Origin: Thermoleophilia bacterium
GTDB taxonomy: Bacteria > Actinomycetota > Thermoleophilia > Gaiellales > SKUG01
DNA length: 11,029 nt
Assembly: GCA_025964405.1 (NCBI GenBank)
Contig: JAOPYW010000012.1
Location: forward strand, 1 to 11,029
Reading direction: 5' to 3'
Shown: in pieces, positions 1-5,124 of the stretch
Layout of the letters: every line of letters starts with the position of its first letter
How positions within the stretch are numbered: the first letter of the stretch is position 1
Notes under the pieces: generated by a model
Databases searched by the model: none
Told to the model about the DNA's origin: nothing
What the model saw: only the letters and a program-made list of their open reading frames with translations
Made by a program: the position numbers and the translations under genes

Positions 1-471
1 ATCAGTGAGCTCGCCCGCTCGGTCGGTCGCAGCCGCCCCGCGGTGAGCAACACGCTCCGCCTCCTGGAGCTGCCCGACGTCGTGCTCGAGATGCTCGAGC
101 GTCGAGTCCTGACCGAGGGTCACGGCCGCGCCCTGCTGGGATGCAGCGACCGCCTCCGCCTCCAGAAGCTGGCGAAGCTCAGCCTCGACCGGAGCCTGAC
201 GGTTCGCGCCTTGGAGCGCATGGTGCGGGAGCAGGAGACGGCAGTGGCCGACGGAGGCGCGCCGCGCAGCTTCCAGCGCAGCAAGTGGAACATCGACCCG
301 GACCACGAGCTCGTCGAGCGCGTCGAGCGCCTTGCCGAGGGCGGCCTCGGCGTGCGCGGGCGCGTGAAGCTGGGTGACGGCGGCGCGAAGCTCGAGCTCA
401 TGTGCGATGACCCGGCGGCGCTCGTCAACCTCGTGGCGCGACTCGAGGCCGCGCTGGCCGTCACGGCTTGA
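1..471 (+). CDS. parB: Chromosome-partitioning protein ParB, C-terminal part (5' end outside window)
   Basis: The frame is open from the first base and gives 156 residues up to a TGA at 469-471. It starts inside the ParB helix-turn-helix: ISELARSVGRSRPAVSNTLR followed by LLELP and the GRALL segment is the usual ParB/Spo0J central-domain pattern that reads parS DNA. A variable, charged linker follows. The last ~60 residues, from WNIDPDHELVERVE to the ALVNLVARLEAAL helix with a GRVKLGDGG strand between, match the ParB C-terminal dimerisation domain. ParB is the CTP-dependent DNA clamp that loads on parS and works with ParA in chromosome segregation. The N-terminal CTPase part and any parA are upstream of the window. 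I saw no parS-like palindrome (TGTTTCACGTGAAACA type) in this window. The GTG at 43 is internal and not a start. Noc is a less likely alternative. Confidence 0.9.
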   Translation: MSELARSVGRSRPAVSNTLRLLELPDVVLEMLERRVLTEGHGRALLGCSDRLRLQKLAKLSLDRSLTVRALERMVREQETAVADGGAPRSFQRSKWNIDPDHELVERVERLAEGGLGVRGRVKLGDGGAKLELMCDDPAALVNLVARLEAALAVTA

Positions 472-494
472 AGCCGGGGGTTCGCGAGCGATGC

Positions 495-526
495 TTGCTG
501 CATTGCGACAGTGGATATGAAATACT
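495..526 (+). promoter_or_regulatory. Possible promoter of tRNA-Ile
   Basis: This is a local AT-rich patch in otherwise GC-rich DNA. TTGCTG at 495-500 lies 17 bases before TGAAAT at 518-523, inside GATATGAAATACT. This is a weak sigma-70-type pair, and a second choice, TTGCGA at 503-508, has worse spacing. A start around 530 would sit just upstream of the mature tRNA 5' end at 542. It is inferred only from composition and position. Confidence 0.3.
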
Positions 527-541
527 CCCCGGCGCACGTCG

Positions 542-615
542 GGGCGTATAGCTCAGTTGGTTAGAGCGCATCTCTGATAAGGATGAGGTCCCTGGTTCGA
601 ATCCAGGTACGCCCA
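542..615 (+). tRNA. tRNA-Ile (anticodon GAT)
   Basis: A complete 74-nt cloverleaf can be folded by eye. The acceptor arm GGGCGTA (542-548) pairs with TACGCCC (608-614), with discriminator A615. The D arm is GCTC/GAGC. The anticodon stem CATCT/GGATG carries loop CTGATAA with anticodon GAT at 576-578. The T arm CCTGG/CCAGG has loop TTCGAAT. The 3' CCA is not encoded (bases after the discriminator are CTA), so it must be added by CCA-adding enzyme. GAT decodes the ATC/ATT isoleucine codons. The gene stands alone between parB and the BFN-domain gene, not in an rRNA spacer. Confidence 0.97.
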
Positions 616-658
616 CTATTTCCGCCGGCTCGTATTCACCGTTCCGCCTGTTCCAGGT

Positions 659-683
659 GGAGCGCCTCGCTCCTTTCGAAAGG
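659..683 (+). promoter_or_regulatory. Overlapping hairpin and palindrome covering the BFN gene's ribosome-binding site
   Basis: GGAGCG (659-664), loop CCT, CGCTCC (668-673) forms a perfect 6-bp stem followed by TTT, resembling a short intrinsic terminator that could end the tRNA transcript. Sharing its last two bases is the perfect 12-bp palindrome CCTTTCGAAAGG (672-683), whose right arm GAAAGG is the Shine-Dalgarno sequence of the gene starting at 692. The two structures compete for bases 672-673. A regulatory role is inference. Confidence 0.35.
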
Positions 684-691
684 CATCGCTG

Positions 692-1186
692 ATGCTCGAG
701 ATGGTCATCTACGGCGTGAGTTTCGACATGGTCGGCAAGCAGCCGATCGTGCTCCTCAAGACGCTGGCCGGCAATCGCTTCCTCCCGATCTGGATCGGGC
801 ATCCCGAAGCCGCAGCCATCCTGATGCGCCTGCAGGGAGCCAATCCCCCACGCCCCTCCACGCACGACCTGATGATGCAGGCGATCGAGGAACTCGATGG
901 AGCAGTGAGCCAGGTGGCGATCACCGAGCTGCGCGACAACACCTTCTTCGCGCAGGTGACGGTCGAGGTCTCCGGAGCGGAGCGCCAGCTCGACGCCCGA
1001 CCGAGCGACGCGCTCGCCCTCGCGGTGCGTGCCGATGCGCCCATCTTCGCGTCTGATGAGATCGTCGCCGAGAGTGGCATCGAGTTCGAGCAGGAGGATG
1101 CGAACGGCGACAGCGCCGAGGTCGTCGAGCAGTTCCGCTCCTTCCTCGAGGACGTCAATCCGGACGACTTCCTCCGCAACGGCTGA
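692..1186 (+). CDS. BFN-domain (DUF151) protein, bifunctional nuclease family
   Basis: This 164-aa protein matches the DUF151/BFN family (PF02577). The three blocks that mark the family are present in order: LPIWIGHPEAAAI (residues 31-43), RPSTHDL (54-60) and DARPSDALALAVR (101-113). After the ~130-residue core there is an acidic helical tail (AEVVEQFRSFLEDVNPDDF) typical of actinobacterial members. Plant relatives have been reported with nuclease activity and a bacterial structure (T. maritima TM0160) exists, but the role in bacteria is unsettled, so nuclease function here is by family only. The ATG at 692 is supported by GAAAGG at 678-683, 8 bases upstream. ATG 701 (residue 4) is a weaker alternative. 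It has no signal peptide or membrane segment and is probably cytosolic. The neighbours (tRNA upstream, PBP downstream with its own promoter) suggest it is transcribed on its own. Confidence 0.9.
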   Translation: MLEMVIYGVSFDMVGKQPIVLLKTLAGNRFLPIWIGHPEAAAILMRLQGANPPRPSTHDLMMQAIEELDGAVSQVAITELRDNTFFAQVTVEVSGAERQLDARPSDALALAVRADAPIFASDEIVAESGIEFEQEDANGDSAEVVEQFRSFLEDVNPDDFLRNG

Positions 1187-1305
1187 GACGCCGCTCCCGC
1201 GCCGACGAGGTGCGGATTCCGAACGACCGCCCACCGTGGGCCGAGCAGGGGCCCCGACGGGCCGCGAACCGGGAGGGGATGCCGCATTCGCGGCGAAACC
1301 CCCCG

Positions 1306-1311
1306 TATACT
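1306..1311 (+). promoter_or_regulatory. Likely -10 box (TATACT) of the PBP gene
   Basis: TATACT matches the sigma-70 -10 consensus at 5 of 6 bases and stands out in GC-rich surroundings. No good -35 is visible 16-18 bases upstream (the sequence there is CGCATT-like), so an activator or a housekeeping factor tolerant of weak -35 boxes would be needed. A start near 1318 gives a leader of about 50 nt before the ATG at 1369. It also argues against the longer open frame that begins at GTG 1210. Confidence 0.5.
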
Positions 1312-1324
1312 TTCGGTGCATGCT

Positions 1325-1344
1325 CGCGCGCGATCACGCGCGCG
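1325..1344 (+). promoter_or_regulatory. GC-only hairpin in the PBP mRNA leader
   Basis: CGCGCGCG (1325-1332), loop ATCA (1333-1336), CGCGCGCG (1337-1344) is a perfect 8-bp stem of alternating C and G. It lies between the proposed transcription start and the GGAG ribosome-binding site at 1355-1358. No T-run follows, so it is not a standard intrinsic terminator. It may stabilise the mRNA 5' end or limit ribosome access. The structure is certain on paper; its function is not. Confidence 0.4.
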
Positions 1345-1368
1345 CCGACCCCGTGGAGCTCCCCCAAC

Positions 1369-3573
1369 ATGAGTCGCGCACTTCGTCAGCGTCGCCTTCG
1401 TCAGCGCCGCACCACCCTCCGCCGCACGCAGCTCTTGATCGCGGCCGTGGTGTTCATCGTCCTCGCTACTGCCGGAGGCGCCTGGGCGACCTACGACTAC
1501 CTCAAGGGCGACGACACGAAGTGGCCGTCGATCGACACGCTCCAGCCGCAGCGCATCGGCCAGAACTCGGAGATCTTCTCCGCCGACGGCAAGAGCATGG
1601 GGTTCATCAAGTCGGACCAGCACCGCACCAACCTGAAGTACTCGAAGATGGGCGAGTGGACGCCCAAGGCCACCGTCGCGATCGAGGATCGACGCTTCTA
1701 CACCCACAACGGCGTCGACCCCGAGGGCATGGTGCGCGCGCTCACCGTCAACCTCGAATCGGGCGAGAGCAAGGAAGGCGCGTCGACCATCACGCAGCAG
1801 GTCGTGCGTAACCTCTACAAGGAGATCACCACGGAGAAGACGCTGTCGCGCAAGGCGAAGGAAGCCACGCTGGCGATGCAGCTCGAGAACCGGTGGTCGA
1901 AGAAGAAGATCCTCGAGACGTACCTCAACCTGGTCTTCTACGGCAACAACGCCTACGGCATCGAAGCTGCGTCCCTCACCTACTTCAACAAGCCCGCCGA
2001 CAAGTTGACCATCCCCGAGGCTGCGCTGATCGCCGGCCTGCCGCAGTCGCCGTCGGTCTACGACCCCTTCAAGAACAAGAAGGATTCGCTCGAGCGCCGC
2101 AACGAGGTGCTCGCCGCGATGTACGACCAGAAGATGATCACGGCTGCCGAGTACGGCGCCGCGAAGAAGTCGGGGATCACGCTCCACCCGAGCACGCAGT
2201 ACACGACGCACAAGCTGCCGTACTTCTTCGACTACGTCGAGAAGGACCTCATCAGCCAGTTCGGCGCGGCTGCCGTGCGCGAAGGCGGGCTCCGCATCAA
2301 GACGACGATCGACCCGAAGCTGCAGACCTACGCGGAGAGCGCGATCCGCGACACCATCTCCGGCACCGGCAAGTCAGCCGCGATCGCCGTGCTCGACACG
2401 AAGACCGGCCAGATCAAGGCGATGGCGTCGTCGTCGAGCTATTCCAAGTCGAAGTTCAGCTTCGCGTCGCAGGCACATCGCCAGCCGGGCTCGACGGCGA
2501 AGATCTGGGTGCTGGCGGCGTTCGTGGCGCAGGGTGTGGATCCGGATTCGACGACGTACGTGTCGAAGCCGTTCGGCGTCCGCTACAAGGGCAGTGGTGA
2601 GAAGGGGTGGTGGAAGCCCAAGACCTTCGGCAACACCTACTCGGGCGCCACGTCGATCCGCTCGGCGACCCTCGCCTCCGACAACTCGGTCTATGCACAG
2701 ATGACGCTCGACATCTCCCCCGAAGCCGTTTCGAAGGAAGCGCACAAGCTCGGCATCCAGAGCAACCTCGAGGACGTCTGGTCGATCGGCCTCGGCAGTC
2801 AGGTCGTGACGCCCCTCGAGCAGACGAACTTCTACTCGTCGCTCGCACGAGGCGGCCAGCGCATCGACCCGCGCGCGGTCTCCGTGGTCACGACCGCCGG
2901 CGGCACCAAGCTCCCGCTCAACTACAAGCCGGGCCACAAGGTCATGGAGGACTGGCAGGCGGGCAAGATCGTCGACATCCTCCGGGCCAACGTCCAGGGG
3001 GGCACCGGCACCGGCGCCGCGATCTCCGGCAAGGACGTCGGCGGCAAGACCGGAACCACCGACGACTCCAAGGACGCCTGGTTCTGCGGCGTCACACCCG
3101 AGCTGACGGCCTGCGTGTGGTTGGGCTACGAGACGCCGGCGCCCATGTACGGCGAGACGGGCGGCAACACCCCGGCCCGCATCTGGCGCCGATTCATGGA
3201 GCCTGCGCTCGAGAAGGTCCCGAACCGCGACTGGTTCGTCCCGAAGGGCCAGCCCGCCTGGGTGCCCGGCTGGGACGCCGGTGCCTGGGCCAAGAACCCG
3301 TCGTTCGACACGACCGGCGGTGGCTCGAGTTCGGGCCAGGGCACCACGCGCCCGAGCACGGCAGGCACGGCTGACGCCGCCGATGAGGCGGCCAAGGATG
3401 CTGCGGCTGATGCCGACGCGGCCGAAGGCACTGGAGGGACGGGCACCGGCGACACGGCCGGGGGGACGGGCACGGCTCCAACCACGCCCGAGCCCGTGGC
3501 GCCTGCGCCTGCGCCGACGCCGCCCACCCCGGCTCCCGTGACGCCCGCTCCGGCACCGGTCGCCAAGCACTGA
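1369..3573 (+). CDS. ponA: Class A penicillin-binding protein (peptidoglycan glycosyltransferase/transpeptidase)
   Basis: This 734-aa bifunctional wall synthase polymerises lipid II and cross-links the glycan strands outside the membrane. It has a basic cytosolic N-terminus (RRLRQRR), one membrane anchor (about 21-41) and then the GT51 domain: EDRRFYTHNGVD (catalytic Glu106), GASTITQQ (138-145), RKAKE (161-165) and KKKILETYLN (178-187). The transpeptidase domain has all three motifs: STAK (nucleophile Ser375), SDN (437-439) and KTGT (560-563). Both active sites look intact. From about residue 644 a ~90-residue Gly/Ala/Asp then Pro/Ala/Thr-rich tail follows, as in many actinobacterial PBPs; no PASTA repeat is visible. 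The start is ATG 1369 with GGAG at 1355-1358. The frame is open back to GTG 1210, but that region holds a -10 box and a hairpin and encodes no family sequence. A 13-bp hairpin follows the stop. Confidence 0.95.
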   Translation: MSRALRQRRLRQRRTTLRRTQLLIAAVVFIVLATAGGAWATYDYLKGDDTKWPSIDTLQPQRIGQNSEIFSADGKSMGFIKSDQHRTNLKYSKMGEWTPKATVAIEDRRFYTHNGVDPEGMVRALTVNLESGESKEGASTITQQVVRNLYKEITTEKTLSRKAKEATLAMQLENRWSKKKILETYLNLVFYGNNAYGIEAASLTYFNKPADKLTIPEAALIAGLPQSPSVYDPFKNKKDSLERRNEVLAAMYDQKMITAAEYGAAKKSGITLHPSTQYTTHKLPYFFDYVEKDLISQFGAAAVREGGLRIKTTIDPKLQTYAESAIRDTISGTGKSAAIAVLDTKTGQIKAMASSSSYSKSKFSFASQAHRQPGSTAKIWVLAAFVAQGVDPDSTTYVSKPFGVRYKGSGEKGWWKPKTFGNTYSGATSIRSATLASDNSVYAQMTLDISPEAVSKEAHKLGIQSNLEDVWSIGLGSQVVTPLEQTNFYSSLARGGQRIDPRAVSVVTTAGGTKLPLNYKPGHKVMEDWQAGKIVDILRANVQGGTGTGAAISGKDVGGKTGTTDDSKDAWFCGVTPELTACVWLGYETPAPMYGETGGNTPARIWRRFMEPALEKVPNRDWFVPKGQPAWVPGWDAGAWAKNPSFDTTGGGSSSGQGTTRPSTAGTADAADEAAKDAAADADAAEGTGGTGTGDTAGGTGTAPTTPEPVAPAPAPTPPTPAPVTPAPAPVAKH

Positions 3574-3585
3574 TCCTCCGGTTCG

Positions 3586-3615
3586 CAGCTACGGCCGCCC
3601 ACGCGGCCGTAGCTG
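3586..3615 (+). terminator. Perfect 13-bp hairpin after the PBP gene, probable terminator
   Basis: The left arm (3586-3598, CAGCTACGGCCGC) and right arm (3603-3615, GCGGCCGTAGCTG) are exact complements around a CCAC loop, 12 bases after the PBP stop codon. No T-tract follows; the next bases are GCCGTTGGCC. This is the form often seen in high-GC actinobacteria. It probably separates the PBP transcript from the gene starting at 3671, though partial read-through is possible. Confidence 0.65.
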
Positions 3616-3670
3616 GCCGTTGGCCGCGCGGCGGCGATCCTCGCGCGCCGAAGTCGACGAACAACGGGTG

Positions 3671-4474
3671 ATGCGAACGTCCACCCATGCCGACCTGCTG
3701 CGCCTCATGGAGGCAGCGACCGCCGTCGCGCTCTGCGTGCTGCTCGGCAACCTGCGGCTCCTCGAACTGCCCAGCGGTGGCTCGATCAGCCTCGCTGCGG
3801 TCCCGCTGCTCGCCCATGCCGCGGTGCGCGGCGGTCGGGGGGCGGTGTTGGCCTGCTGGTGCGCAGGCGCGGCACACGCCCTGTCGGGCGGCACGATCAT
3901 CCACCCGCTGCAGCTCCTGCTCGACTACGTCGTCGCCTACGGCGTGCTGGCGACGCCGGCCCTGTTCGGGGCGCGCACGACCGCGCGGCGCACGATCGGC
4001 ATCGTCATCGCGATGCTCCTGCAGCTGGCGGTGACGACCCTGAGTGGCGTGCTCTTCTTCTCGTCGGTGGCGGGTGCGGCCGCCTGGCGCTACAGCCTGG
4101 GCTACAACGCGACGACGGCGCTTCCGGAGCTGGTGCTCGCCCTCGTGGCGGTACCGGTGGCGATCCGCGCCCTGCAGCGCGCAGACCCGTCGCTCGCTCC
4201 CCCGGCTGCCGACATGTCAGTCGCCGCGCGCCAGCCCCGAGTCGCGCTCCTGCCGGCGCCGCGCGTGGCAGCCTGTGGCGCTGCGTCGATACCGCTCGCG
4301 CCCCGTACGGCTCCCCCGGAATTGCCACGGCGCACGCCCGCAGCGACCGCGGCCGCCCCGACACCCGCAGGAGTATCGGAGCGCCCGGCGATCACGCGCG
4401 ACCGTGCGCCGATCACGCGCCCGGCACCCTTCTCGTCAGCGGTGCCGTGGCGACGTGCAGACCTCGTGGGCTAG
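3671..4474 (+). CDS. thiT: ThiT/YuaJ-type thiamine ECF transporter substrate-binding (S) subunit, with long C-terminal tail
   Basis: This 267-aa protein has about six membrane segments in residues 12-167 and follows the ThiT/YuaJ family almost block for block: LELPSGGSISL (31-41), GGTIIHPLQLLLDY (73-86), LSGVLFF (124-130) and WRYSLGYN (139-146). ThiT is the membrane S-component that binds thiamine with high affinity and docks on a shared energy-coupling module; no EcfA/EcfT genes are in the window, as usual for group II ECF systems. From memory of the L. lactis structure, Asp85-Tyr86, Gly126, Tyr141 and Asn146 sit at ligand positions, but the conserved His of the H..SG motif is Thr122. The last ~95 residues are a Pro/Ala/Arg-rich tail absent from ordinary ~190-aa ThiT. 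No TPP riboswitch elements (CTGAGA, ACCTGA) appear in the 97-base upstream gap. ATG 3671 has no strong ribosome site; TTG 3620 would add 17 basic residues. Its TAG overlaps the convergent response-regulator stop. Confidence 0.8.
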   Translation: MRTSTHADLLRLMEAATAVALCVLLGNLRLLELPSGGSISLAAVPLLAHAAVRGGRGAVLACWCAGAAHALSGGTIIHPLQLLLDYVVAYGVLATPALFGARTTARRTIGIVIAMLLQLAVTTLSGVLFFSSVAGAAAWRYSLGYNATTALPELVLALVAVPVAIRALQRADPSLAPPAADMSVAARQPRVALLPAPRVAACGAASIPLAPRTAPPELPRRTPAATAAAPTPAGVSERPAITRDRAPITRPAPFSSAVPWRRADLVG

Positions 4475-5124
4475 TTGAGGAACCAGCCCTTCTGCGTCGC
4501 GAACGACGCAGCCTCGGCGCGGTTGCGCACCGTCAGCTTGCGGAAGATCTCTGTGGCGGCGCGGCGAACGGTTCGGCCCGACAGGTAGAGCTGCTGGCAG
4601 ATCTCCTGGTTGGTGAACCCCTGCGAGATGAGGCGCAGCACGTTCCACTCGCGATCGGTGAGGTTGTAGGGGCGACCCTGCGCCGCGGTCTCACGCAGGC
4701 GCGACCAGAGCATCGCCTCGAGGTCGGGCTTGAGCGGCGGACGGCCACCGGCGGCGACGACCTTGACGGCGTTCGCGATCTCCTCCAACGAGGAATCCTT
4801 GAGCACGTAGGCCGCGGCACCCGCCTGGTTCGCCTCGAAGAGGTCGTCGGGGTCCTCGGAATACGTGAGCACCACGCAGCGCGTGTTGGGATGCCCCTCG
4901 ATGACGTTGCGAATGAGCTGCAGGCCCTGTTCGCGGTCGGGCATCTTGAGGTCGGTGAGCACGACCTGCGGCTTGTGGCGTGCGACGTTGCGCAGCACGC
5001 TCGCGGGATCGCTCGCGGCAGCGAGGATCTCGAGGCCGGGCTGCTGTCCGAGCCCGCGACGCAGGCCCTCCAGTACCACCGGGTGGTCATCGACGACGAT
5101 GACGCTGACGGTCTGTTCAGACAT
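4471..5124 (-). CDS. NarL/FixJ-family response regulator
   Basis: This 217-aa regulator has an N-terminal receiver with the full phosphorylation set: Asp12/Asp13, phospho-acceptor Asp58 in VVLTDLKMPD, Thr87 and Lys109 in YVLKD. The C-terminal LuxR-type helix-turn-helix (about 155-215) begins LTDREWNVLRLISQGFTNQE. The recognition-helix stretch SGRTVRRAATEIFRKL departs from the usual SEKTVKNHVSNI-like pattern, so its DNA site may be unusual. ATG 5124 is supported by AGGAAGG (complement of 5135-5141), 10 bases upstream. The open frame extends upstream to 5241 but that part overlaps the kinase coding sequence and has no family match. The start overlaps the kinase stop by 8 bases (ATGTCTGA), which predicts translational coupling and makes the kinase its cognate partner. 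Its stop shares a CTAG with the convergent thiT. Confidence 0.92.
   Translation of the reverse strand: MSEQTVSVIVVDDHPVVLEGLRRGLGQQPGLEILAAASDPASVLRNVARHKPQVVLTDLKMPDREQGLQLIRNVIEGHPNTRCVVLTYSEDPDDLFEANQAGAAAYVLKDSSLEEIANAVKVVAAGGRPPLKPDLEAMLWSRLRETAAQGRPYNLTDREWNVLRLISQGFTNQEICQQLYLSGRTVRRAATEIFRKLTVRNRAEAASFATQKGWFLN

Noticed and set aside
1210..1368. N-terminal extension of the PBP from GTG 1210
   Set aside because: The 53 extra residues have no family similarity, and the stretch contains a TATACT box and a hairpin. ATG 1369 has a GGAG site at proper distance and starts the expected basic segment plus anchor.
709..2211. Minus-strand open frame of 500 codons across the BFN and PBP genes
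   Set aside because: It crosses two well-supported plus-strand genes and their promoter, and its composition is Arg/Leu/Val/Asp-rich without motifs.
3300..3570. GC-rich repeats in the PBP 3' end as a DNA repeat element
   Set aside because: They encode a Gly/Ala/Asp then Pro/Ala/Thr low-complexity tail in the PBP frame, which explains the repetition.
3574..3670. Possible TPP riboswitch before thiT
   Set aside because: None of the conserved TPP-aptamer segments are present, and most of the 97 bases are taken by the terminator-like hairpin.
1331..4420. CGATCACGCGC occurring at 1331-1341, 4389-4399 and 4410-4420
   Set aside because: An 11-base GC-rich match in a leader hairpin and in low-complexity coding sequence can arise from composition alone. 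Nothing else links the copies.
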